Positions 12,601 to 25,071 of a DNA stretch of 64,000 bases are shown here, in pieces. The notes beneath the pieces were generated by a model. The model made no database searches, was not told where the DNA came from, and worked only from the letters and a program-made list of their open reading frames with translations. Positions within the stretch are counted from its first letter, which is position 1. The number at the start of each line of letters is the position of its first letter. The DNA is taken from assembly GCF_000002425.4 (NCBI RefSeq), contig NC_037255.1:13793626-13857625 (forward strand), in the 5' to 3' direction. Source of the stretch: Physcomitrium patens (Eukaryota > Streptophyta > Bryopsida > Funariales > Funariaceae). Position numbers and translations under genes: made by a program.

Positions 12601-15600
12601 CAGATCTTCAACGGATGTACATGCTTTTTACACGAGTAAATGCTTTGGAGTCTCTGAAGATGGCCTTGAGTACTTACATCAAGACAACGGGCAACAGTAC
12701 TGTGATGGATGAAGAAAAGGATAAGGACATGGTGTCTTGGCTTTTAGATCTGAAGGCCCGTCTGGATGCTATTTGGGATGAGAGCTTTTCTAGAAATGAA
12801 ACCTTTGCTAATACTTTGAAGGATGCATTCGAACATCTCATTAATCTGCGTCAGGTATGCATAGTTTGTGACAGGATACTGATTTGAATTTCTTAGGCAT
12901 GATTATAAGAATGCAGTATTTTGTTGTCACTTTTTTGAAGTGTCTTGTACTAGCAAAAATATTGCTGATTATTGGTGCATGGTTTTTCAGAACCGACCTG
13001 CCGAGCTCATAGCGAAATTCATTGATGGAAAGCTGCGTGCTGGCAACAAGGGAACGTCCGAAGAGGAGCTAGAGGGCATCCTGGATAAAGTTTTGGTGCT
13101 TTTTAGATTCATTCAGGTAATTTCACATTGCATATGTGTTTATATTCTCTCTGTTGCAAACCTTGGCTTAATTTATATGCGGGTCGGATTTAATCCCATC
13201 TTATGATAATGTTTGCAAACGTATTCGATTATCTGTTGCACTCTAATGTATGCTTTTCTTGGTGAAATTAGGGTAAAGATGTATTCGAAGCTTTTTACAA
13301 GAAGGATTTGGCCAAACGTTTGCTTCTGGGGAAGAGTGCCTCTATTGATGCAGAGAAATCCATGATATCAAAGGTATTGCACTTCTGGATACTGCTTGTG
13401 TTCCGTAGCATGTGAATTTCGCTCTCATGGTCTCATTTTATTTTATTTTTATTTTGTTTTTGTTATTGTTGTTGTTCATACATTCAGGAAGGAGATGATC
13501 AGACTGTATTTTTACGTTAATCTTCAATCACTACATCTGATGATGTTTTAGGGTTGTGTAAAGATGATCTGGTTTCAATGGTGCATCTCAAATTTTTGTT
13601 TTGCTGTGCTTCCAGCTCAAGACAGAATGCGGCAGTCAATTCACGAATAAGCTGGAAGGAATGTTCAAGGTAAGGATTTCTCGTCAAACCAGTTGTAAAT
13701 CTCGTTCTCTTTAGTTGTTTTAGGGTTGCATTCGTTCCATTTAACATTTCATTGGATATTCAGCGCCTCAGGTTGCTATTTTGTTGCTTAGTAGTGACGT
13801 TTTGAGTAATGTGAGTCAGTTTCTCTGTTGTGATTCTCCAACTTTTTCTCTTTTATTGTCTCTGATTGCGTAGGATATTGAGCTTTCACGGGAAATCAAT
13901 GAATCGTTTAGGCAGTCTGCTCAGGCACGGATGAAGCTGCCTTCAGGGATTGAGATGAATGTTCATGTTCTGACAACTGGGTGAATATTCTGACATCTAT
14001 TCAAGGCTGCTTTCATGATTGTCAAGTAGATTGGATAAATAGTAGAGAATCTTGAATTCTGTATGTGTGGCTGTGCGAAATGCTTGTAAGTTCTGGCGCA
14101 GCAGAATTTTTTCGTTTCTGAAATTTGGATCTCGTTTTGGTGGCGCAGCTATTGGCCTACTTATCCACCCATGGAGGTCAGGTTACCACACGAGCTGAAT
14201 GTATACCAGGACATTTTCAAGGAGTTTTATCTGAGTAAGCATAGTGGACGGCGTCTGATGTGGCAAAACTCCTTGGGTCATTGCGTGCTGAAGGCCAATT
14301 TTCCTAAAGGAAAGAAGGAACTTTCCGTTTCTCTTTTTCAGGTAAAATTGTGGTTCCTGCTTTGATGCGGTTTTGAGCTTACATGGAGTGCTGTAAACTA
14401 ATTTGGTATTTCCGCTTTGGTTTTTGAAGAAAAATTGTTTTGTATGATTTTTGTAATGACATCTTTGCTTGGTTTTGTATAGACCGTGGTGCTGATGCTC
14501 TTCAACGACGCGCAATCTCAAAGCTTCCAGGAAATCAAGGACACAACTGCGATTGAGGATAAAGAACTTCGAAGAACTCTTCAATCATTGGCTTGTGGTA
14601 AAGTTCGAGTTCTTAACAAGGTATTATGCAAAGCTTGAGTAAACTTTTGCTCATGACGTTACGTTTGAGAAAGAGAAGGATAACACGTAGTGCATTACAA
14701 AGTTTAAGTGCTTGATTATGATGTTTGAGGTGCTAATTGTCTTTTATGTTGTAATGTGATAGCGGTTGAATCTTTTCAATGCGAAGAATAGGATGCTTTT
14801 AGTATTTGAATGAGGGGTTATTGACGTCTGTTTACGTGTTGTTTGATCTGTATTTTGCTTTTGTGGTGAGCGCAGCAACCAAAGGGCAGAGAAGTGGAAG
14901 ATGATGACATATTTGTCTTCAACGAGGATTTTGTTGCTCCTCTTTTTCGTATTAAGGTGCGATATGCATGTGCTCATTATTATTTTGAGTTCTGGTATAA
15001 GGGTGTACCCTGTCTATACATTGGTTTATGCTTGAGAAGTTCTTATTTATATTATGTTTTGTTCTGTGTCAGGTCAATGCTATACAGTTGAAGGAAACTG
15101 TAGAGGAAAATACGAGTACAACAGAGCGAGTGTTTCAGGATCGTCAATATCAGGTAAGGAATCAACACTCTAAAGTAGTACATTTGGATCATTTTCTTGC
15201 TGAAACTTTTATCTGTTTTTATAATGAATTTAGGGCACTAGTTTATGTTCCGTGCAGCTATTGATCCAGTGTTAACGTCGAGCTTGTTGTATAGATTGAC
15301 GCTGCCATTGTCCGGATCATGAAAACACGAAAAGTGTTAAGTCATACATTGTTAATAACAGAACTATTTCAGCAGGTAATACGTTCATTCTCGGAAATTG
15401 TGCCTTCATGTTTTGGGTGTGGACACGCAAGTTTTTTATTTTATTTTATTTTATTTTATTTTTTTAGCCCTCCGTGGATATCTCACTTGCTTATTTGATT
15501 TCTTGCTTATAATTCTTTGTTATTTTTGCGACTCCAATGACTCGTTGAATTTTGCAGCTGAAATTTCCAATTAAACCAGCTGATCTGAAGAAGAGAATTG

Positions 15601-15671
15601 AGAGCCTGATCGATCGGGAGTATCTGGAAAGGGACAAAGCCAACCCTCAAATATACAACTATCTGGCTTAG
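9658..15671 (+). CDS. CUL4: Cullin-4, scaffold of the CRL4 E3 ubiquitin ligase
   Basis: CUL4 bridges DDB1 plus substrate receptors (N-terminal half) to RBX1/E2 (C-terminal half) in the nucleus; CRL4 acts in DNA repair, replication licensing and light signalling. Sixteen exons join in phase to 826 codons: 9658-10006, 10731-10846, 11252-11598, 11856-12036, 12150-12272, 12567-12854, 12991-13116, 13272-13373, 13616-13669, 13874-13980, 14149-14341, 14483-14620, 14876-14956, 15073-15153, 15295-15375, 15558-15671. The protein is nearly collinear with Arabidopsis CUL4 (about 792 residues) as I recall it; the extra length is mostly an N-terminal Ser/Gly-rich stretch. Landmarks: cullin repeats ([25 protein letters not shown]), cullin homology domain ([28 protein letters not shown]), and the C-terminal winged helix with neddylation motif IVRIMKTRK. 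The modified Lys codon is 15322-15324 (about residue 772, 54 from the end, as in Arabidopsis). It ends in the usual NYLA. Start: first ATG of the conserved frame. Nothing is broken. Confidence 0.97.
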
Positions 15672-18128
15672 AGACTTAAGATTTGGTATGATAAGTTTTG
15701 TCGACTTTGCTGACCGTTCTGGGGCAGAGGATGCATGTTAACATTCTTCCTGATCATTCTGTAAAGAATTTTTCTAGTATTCAATTTTGTTTCGTTTGGA
15801 AGTGAACCTTAGTTACATTTATTCGTTAGTGGGTTGACCCGAACGACCGAAATTGTTAAAAAACTTGGAGGAGGCCAGTCTTTTGGTTGTTTGGTCCTTA
15901 AGAAGTTAGTGGTGGAAATTAAAGATTCCGCCCAGCAAGTTGGCTGTTGATTCTTAGAGAATAGATATCCTTTGTTACATGAACCAGCTTGGCAGTTCTT
16001 TCACCTAGAGATGATCCTCATGGAGTTTCATGGCCCTTTGTGATGCAGTTTATTAGTCTTTGTGGAGCCTATTATTTCCCCCCTATCCAGCTTATGATAG
16101 CGTGGGAGATCTCGTATCCAGCTCTGGGGGACTTTTACACAACTGTGTCCTCAATCATCACTCTTGTATATCCACATGCGCTTTGAAGCATTTGATTGTT
16201 GGCGACTTAATTTTCATATCATTTATGAGTTTGCACATACAATTTTGAATTTCGCTATCTATTGTGAAGAACTTGTACTAGTTTGAGCTATCTTCGATTT
16301 CTCTTAAAGTCATGTACTTGAATGCAATTTTAATTTGTTCCCCTGCAGCTAAATGAATGTACTTGTTGAGTTTCTGTTGGAGATTTGTGCTTATATACTA
16401 GACTCAAGTTTTTTAGTGTTTATTCTTTCTGCTAGCCAATTTTCACCATAGCTCCCCTGCTGCTCCACAAAGTAGACGAAGCAAAATATCAACTAATCCC
16501 ACATTATTATGCTAGGAAAAAGTGAGCTATACTGATTAATATTCCTGGAGTGGGACATATGTTGTAGAATGTCTGTGTTGTAGGTGAAAACATGCTCTAT
16601 CAACCCCAATAAGGTGTGGCATCTTCATGTTAAATAGTGCTAGGCTCCTGGTTTTATACTATGTTTACACACGTATGTATGTATGTATGTATGTATTCGA
16701 TGTGCAAGCTGTCCATGATGTTGTCTGCATGGTTTTGGAACTATTCATTGCTCTCCGTTGTCAGGGTATGATTGCAATCGAAAAGGATATTATCTATTTC
16801 TTAAACCAAGTTTTGTCCATGTAACATAGATCTAAATGCCTTCTTGTAGGTATTTAACTTACAGGAAAGGTATTCGCTTGGCAGCTGTGTCAATAGTTGA
16901 TTGAGTGCAGTTTTAAAGTTAATAGCTCCCAGCATTTTGATCTTGGCAGTCTCCAAACGTTTTGTAATTCTATACCTACTACTGAGAAAATATATATCAC
17001 CTCAACTCTTGTATTACTGAAAGGCAAAAATAAGTATCTAGTTTAATGCAGTGTTCTGTGAATAATGATTCCAACCTGAATTGCTGCCACAGAGGATGCA
17101 GCTTGCCCTCGCCCACAAAACACACATCTTGCAAAAACCTGGTCTCCGAAATAGGAATATACTTGATTTGAAAATTCTAAAATGTACTGTAAAACATGCC
17201 AGAACTTACCATCTCTAGCTGGGAATTGGCCTTTCGAGCTTCATTAGAATAATGGGAAATAACATTGATCCATTTCTCTCCCACCAAATATTGAGGTAAT
17301 TGTGAAGAAGAACAATGCATAAATTATCTCAAGTTGAAGGCAATGCTGACTTAAAAATGTAAGAAATTTCAATTTTCTCACAGTTCCACCGACCGACATG
17401 GTCGTGTGGTTATGAGGAGCTGCACTCTTGGCCGCAAACTGAGTTTCAGTTGGCAAAGAAGCTGGAAGATTCTCCGAGACAAGATTTTCCTCAAAAGGTC
17501 TGCACACGGTGGAAAGGACTTCATTGAGTTCTTTAAGATAAATACAATTCTCCGTATGTAGCGTGGTCGTGGTACGTATTGATACAAGCAAGGTATCATA
17601 CCCCCATTTTATAAAAATGTATATTTTCGAAATCTGAAGTATATGTATACGACAACCTGCGGTGGAGTCTGCAAAGCAGATGGAGGGGAGCACAAAGCGG
17701 GTTAAAGCTCCGACCTCGTACCACCACACAACATCCTAGACGGGCACAGCTGCGCTAAAAGGTGCGCTAGCGAACCATCAGGTCCATCTTGGGAGGCGAT
17801 GAAGCAAACGGAACATCACAAGTTCCAAACCACCAGTTCGGTCCACAACGAGAAGCTGGAGCTTCTCGCTCATCGAGAGTCTTCGCCTTCAAGTGCTCCC
17901 CTCTCGACATCAGCTGAGTTTTTGGGATTCCTTTCAGGATCCCAACTTTGGCGAAACGCATTGTAAGGCAGGCGCTGCGATGGCAGCCGCCTTCATGTAT
18001 CCGCCTTGTTCCCTCCGCTCAACGTGGGGCTCGATTCATAGGAGTTGTAATTGTGATGCCGTTGTACCAGGTGGGATAATTGGGAAGTTTGGTTGTCTGC
18101 AATGCTGGGTGTGTTCGTTGAGAGATTG
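15672..18128. other. Intergenic region with CUL4 3' UTR, no recognised gene
   Basis: The first several hundred bases are T-rich and are presumably CUL4 3' UTR. The rest has only short open frames on both strands with no recognisable domain. A (GTAT)n tetranucleotide run lies at 16672-16696. The minus frame at 17767-17961 opens with ATG but matches nothing I know. Confidence 0.6.
16672..16696. repeat. (GTAT)n microsatellite
   Basis: Six tandem GTAT units in the CUL4 downstream region. Confidence 0.9.
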
Positions 18129-18136
18129 TATATAAG
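18129..18136 (+). promoter_or_regulatory. TATA box candidate of the CBM/coiled-coil gene
   Basis: TATATAAG lies about 270 bp upstream of the chosen start codon in otherwise mixed sequence, which would give a 5' UTR of roughly 240 bases. Position and motif only; no transcript evidence. A short upstream ATG frame begins at 18390 in another frame and overlaps the start codon, so it could reduce translation. Confidence 0.5.
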
Positions 18137-18406
18137 GTGATTATATCTACTACTGGGCAGTGGGTATTTTGCTTGTGTCTTTTCCTTTTGAATTGCTTTA
18201 AAAACTGAGGTGCTGTCCGCGGTGTTGTGCGTAAGATGGCGGCGGGACCTAGTGCGCCTCATTCTGTGCTCTGGCATTCATTTACGTCGAATGATGTAAT
18301 GCAGTAACGACAATGCTTTGTTAGTTAGACTGAACTAGAGAAATTGGAAATTGAGTGCGAGCCCGCGCAATCCGAGAACAATTGACACGATGAAAGTTGG
18401 TCTGGG

Positions 18407-21400
18407 ATGTGGACTGCAGGTGGTGAGATACGAGGTGGGAAACAATCCACGTCCTTCTCAAGGAAATTTAGTTGTGCCCCTAAGAAACTTAGACCCTATC
18501 TTCTTTGCAAGGAATTAGAAAGATGTCGGCAGACATGGGTTTGTAGCGCACGATTTGATTTTCGTGGAAATAGCGCAGAGCAGGCAAAGGAGGAAGATGC
18601 GTCTACGCTCGCGGAGATGTCCACTCTCATTGACGATCTCTTCAAGCTCAATGAATTGGTGAACGAATCTAACAAAGGAATTGGCGCTGATGTGCGAACT
18701 AGAGTGGACGTTTTGTACAACCGTGCCACATTGCTCAAATATTCGGCAGACCGTATGGTTGCTGGCGGTGGTCGCGTTCCTTTGCAGCTCACTGCAACTC
18801 TGAAGGCATTTACCTATGCTTTTCTATCACATTCTTTGAAGAGACTGTCATTTCAATGCACCTTTGTTTTTTCCTCCTAGATATTGTGAAGCAGCTGAAT
18901 CACTCTAACAACTTGGAACCGGTTGTAGTTGGGGTGCCGTCAGGCCAGAGGTCGGATCGGAGAGGAGACTGGCGATGCTGATTTCTTGACCAACTCCAAA
19001 CAAGCTGACAATATTGTTTGCGTGCTTGCAGGGTTTGCAAAGGGAGCATGCCTCCGTGGAAAATATTGTTCGACTTGCGATGGAGGCCGGACCAGTTCTC
19101 ACTGATACCGAAGACCCACCTAGCAAGGTGAACCCCTTCTCAAAGGAAGTGGAAGTCGAGCCAACAATAAATGCAGTACCTAGTGATGATCAGAACCAAA
19201 CTTTGGACATTGTTGTGAAAGAGAAGGAAGAAGAAAAAGCAGCTTTATTCGAGTCACTCACTCGACAAAGTTCTCTGAAAGCAGCGCTTAAGCCTACAAC
19301 GTCTGCGACAGGAAATTATGCCATGAGTACACCGGCAGCTGAAGTAAGACTTCTTCTTTGGATGTTTGTTTTTATGCTCCCCTATGTAGTCACTTTGACA
19401 GAGACTTTACCAGCCAAGAGACTTTTGTGGTTTGTATGAGGTTGGCTGTTTTTATCTTTGTTAGGACTCTTTTAGATTAATTTCCTTGGGAGGTGCTATT
19501 CCTGATCAGCTATTCTCTTCCAGGATTCTTCACCACTTGCAGCGTTTCGGAAGGAGATAGAGCGACGGGTTATGGAACAGGTGCGGTGCCTCGTTCGCTG
19601 TTGGTAGCTACCAAGTTAAATCGAATCGTGCAGCCATGCCAATCACATTACTTTGTTGTGGAAAGTGAATCCCGCGTTCATTGTTGGTGTCATTTGCACT
19701 ACTTTTGACTGGGTTGTCTTAAAGCTCACACTTACTGTGTTATTATGCAGCTTGCTGGGAATAAGGTGTCAACGACGGACCCAAGTGTTCCTGAGAAAGA
19801 GGAGGACAAAGCATCGACTGAAGGAGATGCAACGCCACAGAACAATAGTGTTTTTGGACTGCTTCAGGTTAGCTTTGCATTGCTAAAACCTTTCTTGACG
19901 GTTGCTTGAACATCTACCTCACGCGTGTTGATTAAGGAGACGTCCTACTTCGCTGAGAAAATGGAATGGCTTCCTGTCCGCTCATTCATATACAGGCTGC
20001 CCGTAGTTCAACTTTAGTACTTGTGGAAGGACGTCATGTGAAGAGGCTTCTTAAAAGCATTGAGACATAGCTAAATAGATCGAGCCAGCCCGCGTACTCC
20101 TCCCATCGAGTGGGAGTTCATGTCAGTTGGTGCGTAGTACTTGCACCACAACATAAAGTTAAAGAAATGAGGAACTGTAGAATCAAGGGCCTGAAGGCTA
20201 TCTCTGCAACAGAAAGTGCTAGCCTGATACTTTCACGATCTCAAATGCAGGCTTAAGTGTACACCACAGACAGCCTGCTATTCATCAAGAAGTCAATCCC
20301 TGGGCCTTGACTGAACTGGCCATCTTTCATTATGTAGAACCTCCCATTGAGAGGACGGCTGCCACGGAGGCGTGCTAAGGGAGCAACAAAGAACGAACTA
20401 AAATCAGTCGAAACGGATAGTGGTGAGGTTGAGGAAGCTCAACTTCAGACATCGGAGGCAACAGAAACCTCGAGCAGGTAATTTTGAATGACACAACTAT
20501 CAACCCACATTCACGTATCACGTCTACTTGGAAGACTGGTTAGTTGGGGCTAGACCTCAGGGATGTCTATGATAGGGTAAAAACGAGATTTTTAGATAAT
20601 GACTAGCAACTCTATTGTGAAATAATCTTGTCAATACTTCCATGCTCTGCGCATCGGTTTTATGGTAACCAGTGCCGAAGGGCTATATCTGTCGTCGTGT
20701 TACTTTATCAAACTGACGGTGTTCATCCTTCATGGTGCTGAAGTGTGGCAGATGTAGAGCAGGAGCCAAGCGCAGTGGACACAGAAACTAACTCGAGGGA
20801 GTTAGATAAGTTGAAAGGTGATCTGGTAGTTCTTGAGCAGCAGTTGGCGGATGCTAAAGAAGGTTCAACTAGGGCAGAGAAAGCGGAGGCACAATTGCAG
20901 CAGTTGTCACAGGAGATGGAGGCGACTGTGCCCTTGGACTTCCATGAGAAAGCGGTGAGAATCTGATGAATATTTTTAGTTGTGCTTTAGACTTGGCTGA
21001 AGAGAAATGAGGCTGTGAGTTTGTTAGTTTGAGAATTTTTTAATTAGTATCTTCAAAGTTCTAATATGTCTTACTGCTTGGAGCAGGTTAGGGTGGAAAG
21101 ACAGTCACTATTGGCGGCCCGAACAAAGATTGAACAAGTTACCGCTGAGCTAAAAGAGAAGGAATCCATTTTGAGTGCTATAAAGCAAGATATGACCGCT
21201 GAGCAGGATAAACTTCTGACCAAGGTATAGCTGTTCATGGTGTGTTATTGTTAGAAAAAGTGGTTTAGGATTCTTGTGCTAAGCCTAGGACTGTAGTTCG
21301 AACGAAGATCTTCCTTCGTAAGTTTGGCGCGTCTGTGCGGGACTGCATTGACAATCATGGTATGAAATTTGCTTATCAACCTCATGCCATGTTCCTTAAG

Positions 21401-23481
21401 GTGAAGGAGTTGTCTGGTGAACTCTCTAAGCGAGTAAGTGTGAAGGAAATTGAGGCTGCTGTGAATAGCGCTGTGCGCGAGTTGGAGGAGGAATTGAGAA
21501 ATGCTTTAAAGAGAGCCGAATCCTTGAAACTCGAGTTGGAGACAAATGAAAAATTACTAAAGAAACTCCAAAAAGAATGGGTTGTGGAAAGAACTAGTTT
21601 ACGTGGGGAGATTGCGAATGTAAAGGAGAAGTTGACAACCCTGCAGACGGAAAAGGCTGCAGACAGGGCCAAACTGGATGAAGCATTAGATAAGGTATCT
21701 ACATTCTCTTATCTTAAATCAAAGTTGAGCGACTACATTGATGGTAGTTCATTTCGAAAACATGTTTTGGAACTCGTGGATGCTTGCTGTCACTCAAGTG
21801 CCTAGTTTGTAGCCAAGATTGTTCTCGTCTGTTTCTGATTTATTTAGCCCGGTTGGGTGATGTTATCCAGAATATCAATTCTTATGAAGTGTACTTTACT
21901 TTTCAGGTGAAAGGATTGGAGGGCTTAGTGGCCAAGTTGCAGCAGTCAATGATAGAGGCAGAAGAAGAAAGGATAAGGAGAGAGAAAACTGTTCTTGCGA
22001 CTGTGAGGTCACTTGTTGCGGATATGGTGAAGGCAAAACGTGCACAAGCCAACAGCGGCACACTTGAGTCGAGATTAGTAGAAGCCACGAAATCATTAGA
22101 TGGAAATGATAAAAGTGAAGATTCTGAACCACGCCAGGCGAGTAGTGCTGAAGATGTACTGGGATCGATGTTTTCTGGTGAGAAAGCAATTGCACTTGAG
22201 ACCTTTTTTGTCATGATGGGCGTTTTGATACAACAGGAGAGCGAGAAACTGGAAACAACGGACAATCAATCCAGAGTAGACAATGCCGAGGGATCTCTTG
22301 CAGCCCAAAATGGTGGTTTCCAACGGGATTTGAGTGACATGAGAAGCTTGAAAGGTATATCCTCATGACATCCTAATGTATCATAAGACTTTGTGCTTCA
22401 TTGGTTGATTTGCGCTTCAATCCCCATCTTTCGTCTTCATAGTGCACTTAATAGCTAGAGAGTGCCTTTCATGCCCGGGATAGATCGAAGGAATTTGTTT
22501 GATTTTGTTGCGGATGGGTTGTTCCGTAGAACTGCAATCAGATGACTGACAATCGCTTTGCTGTAAGTTGGTGCTAGATCTAATTTATTTGGTATGATCT
22601 CAATTCGCAGCTAACGTGGCGAAGGCAACGAAGCCCATCATTTCTTTGTATTACGAGAGCAGCTGGGAGTATGCTTATCTTCATTATTCAGTTGATGGTT
22701 CCGCGTAAGTGGACGTTGACACCACGAGTCTTTCATGAGTGGAATCTGGAAGTTGTATGAGGTAGGAATTTTAGGATTGCATATTTGAAGCGGGTTGTAA
22801 GCTTATGTTGAAAATTGTCTTTTATGCAGCTGGACGGAGTTACCTGGCGTTTGTATGCGTAACGGCATCGTTGTCAATAGCATGCCACTGAAGGTGAACT
22901 CACAGTCATTTCATGTTTATCATGAAGCTTTCTCTCTATGTTTTCCCTGTTTACTCCTACGGGTCCTCACTGGCGCACACTGATCTCACCTGAATGTATG
23001 TCATCTACAAGTTGATTTTCTGGGACCACCTCAGTTGTCTTGATTAAACCCTGACATCTTTTGTCAAGGGTCTGCAGGTTATAGACGTTGAGGGTGATTC
23101 AATCGAGTTCGTTTTGACGGACGGAAGAGGCTCTTGGGACTGGTAAGCTTAGTCTTTCCTCGGTGTCTACATGGTTTTTTCTACGATCAAATGTTCTTCG
23201 CTTTATATATCTCATCAGAAATGCGTCGTGCTTGCCTCTGTAGTACTCTAGGAGCTCTCGGCTGAAAAACTTGAAGAGCAGACTTTAGAATAGATTTGGA
23301 ATTGTTTGATCATTTGGCTTAAGTCCTGACTTGAAGTTCAAACACCACCGGGTTCCCTTAATTCTTGTCATTGATTAAATTCGGGAAACGCCGTATCAGT
23401 CACCCAAGTGGAGGCAACTACCACATCAGGAGCAGCGGAACATTTCTACTATCTTCAGGAATCATTGAGCAGAAGAGGTGA
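18407..23481 (+). CDS. Probable plastid coiled-coil protein with C-terminal CBM25/53-type starch-binding domain
   Basis: Role is inferred: a starch- or glucan-binding scaffold in plastids. The N-terminus (MWTAGGEIRGG onward, about 60 residues rich in Ser, Arg, Lys and Cys, poor in acids) looks like a transit peptide. The middle (exons at 20744-20954, 21087-21224, 21401-21694, 21907-22354) is a long Glu/Lys/Leu heptad coiled coil. The C-terminus (exons 22611-22704, 22830-22893, 23078-23142, 23409-23481) reads as a carbohydrate-binding module: LYYESSWEYAYLHYSVDGS, WTELPG, IEFVLTDGRGSWD, then GGNYHI, matching the CBM25/53 pattern of starch synthase III. Other exons: 19032-19343, 19524-19580, 19751-19867, 20338-20477. 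From 19032 to the stop the exons join in phase to 670 codons. The first two exons (18407 to about 18750, and 18880 to about 18935) have uncertain splice sites. Total about 800 residues. No catalytic domain is visible. It is not the CBM48-type PTST family. I do not recognise a named orthologue. Confidence 0.8.
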
Positions 23482-23750
23482 TCTAGCATTCACTACCGAT
23501 TGAAACTATCTGAGAGTATTATTCTGTGTAGATTCCACGTTTCTGGATTTCATCTGGATGGATATCTAACAGGCAGGAGTTGTGGAGATGTGCTCTACTT
23601 TTCTTCCACCAGATTGTGAATAGTTGCAGCTACCTCATAGTCTACTGCATGACGAGTATGCTGATAAGGTTGGTGCGCACATCAGTTGGTGTCTAGATTA
23701 ATGCAGACGAGATAAACTTGTAGGATACAATTTACAATCTTCTAATAGAG
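23482..23750. other. 3' flank of the CBM/coiled-coil gene
   Basis: Mixed-composition sequence after the stop codon, presumably 3' UTR and downstream flank. Base composition shifts abruptly to AT-rich after about 23750, marking the edge of the repeat island. Confidence 0.5.
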
Positions 23751-24198
23751 ACACTAACCAGAGGATCTGTGCTATTATTTTCCCTCTGTTAAGTCATGCT
23801 TACTCCTAAAGATACCAATACTGATTTTTTGATTAAAATGCAATTGATGTGGATTTTCTAGCTTTGGATACTTCTCTTGCAAAATATGATCTCTCTGACA
23901 TATAAAATATGGATGAGACATGACTTTTTCTATTGTATGATGCTCAACATGACAATTGCTCAATAGCAAATTATAAGCTACAAAAAATAAAAATAAAAAT
24001 TACACTTGCATTCTCCACAAATACAAGTAGAAGTCACAAGGTGCTTTCTTTTTTTACTGGCTATGCAAACATGCCTCACTACTTCAACCACCACTTAGAC
24101 AACTCAAGTTTTATTATTGCCCTACTAAAAAAGACTGGATAACTTGAGTTTTTTTTTTCTAAGAATTGCTAAATGGACAAATATGTAGTGATATTTAT

Positions 24199-24270
24199 AT
24201 ACTAGTGCCCCTTGAATGCAGCATTTGATAATATTTGAAAGCATTTGCTGCATTCAAGGGGCACTAGTAT
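24199..24270. repeat. Perfect 25-bp inverted repeat (hairpin), 22-nt spacer
   Basis: The left arm 24199-24223 begins ATACTAGTGCCCCTTGAATG and its exact reverse complement is 24246-24270. The arms are GC-richer than everything around them and carry no mismatch in a block otherwise full of decay. A GTGAT/ATCAC pair outside the arms extends the fold across a bulge. It could be a foldback element, a miRNA-like precursor, or a recent insertion. Confidence 0.85.
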
Positions 24271-24648
24271 CACTTTCATTTGCAAAATGCCTTTAATTGC
24301 AATGAGTACAAAAAATTCAAAATGTAGGAGGTTGATCATTTGATAGGAATATATTAATCACTCACAGCTTAGAATAAAATCTCTCCAACTACAATCAAGA
24401 ATTGCTTTTTATGCATGTAAGCAATGTTACAAAAATTGATGTTGATGAAGTAATAGTGGAAGTCAAGGTAGTAAATATACTTCAAATCTTCTATTGTAAA
24501 GTTCAATGTTGATAGAGAATCTCCTCAATCCAATCAAAGAAAATAGTATGACATACATTGAACTAGAGGACTAAAAGATTATTAAACTTATTTACCAACA
24601 TGAAGCCAATCAAGGTAAGGATACCACTAATATTCTTCAAAGGAGCCA

Positions 24649-24726
24649 TTGTCAGCATCATTTGAGCATATAGAGAAACTTCAAGGACTATTAATTGTTA
24701 TCTCTATGCTCAATGTTGCTGACCAA
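24649..24726. repeat. Imperfect ~30-bp inverted repeat
   Basis: The arm near 24649-24678 (TTGTCAGCATCATTTGAGCA onward) is nearly complementary to the arm near 24696-24726, with a few mismatches and a spacer of about 17 nt. It is a second foldback within 450 bp of the first. Confidence 0.65.
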
Positions 24727-25024
24727 AGTAATTATGTTCTATACAAGAGACTTTGCAATATTTTTATCAGCAGTTGCACATAGAAAATCTACAACAAAGT
24801 ATTCTTAATTTATCACTGGAATAATTACATATTACATATTTTCTCCTTTCCTTTCAGTTTTGCTTCTATCTATTTTTTTTTCTACTAAGTTATATTCTAT
24901 TGTTATAGCTATAACTTATAATTTAATAAAAATATAACTTAAACATTATAGAACCATGTTAATTCCACTATTTTTCTATAACTTTGTAAAGGTTATAATT
25001 TAGTGGGAAATAACTTAGTAGAGA

Positions 25025-25071
<47 letters not shown>

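Noticed and set aside
17767-17961. Minus-strand 64-codon frame beginning with ATG
   Set aside because: No recognisable domain, no extending exons found, and it lies in the upstream region of the CBM gene.
24199-24270. Hairpin called as a known plant microRNA
   Set aside because: The arm sequence matches no conserved plant microRNA that I know, so it is kept only as an inverted repeat.
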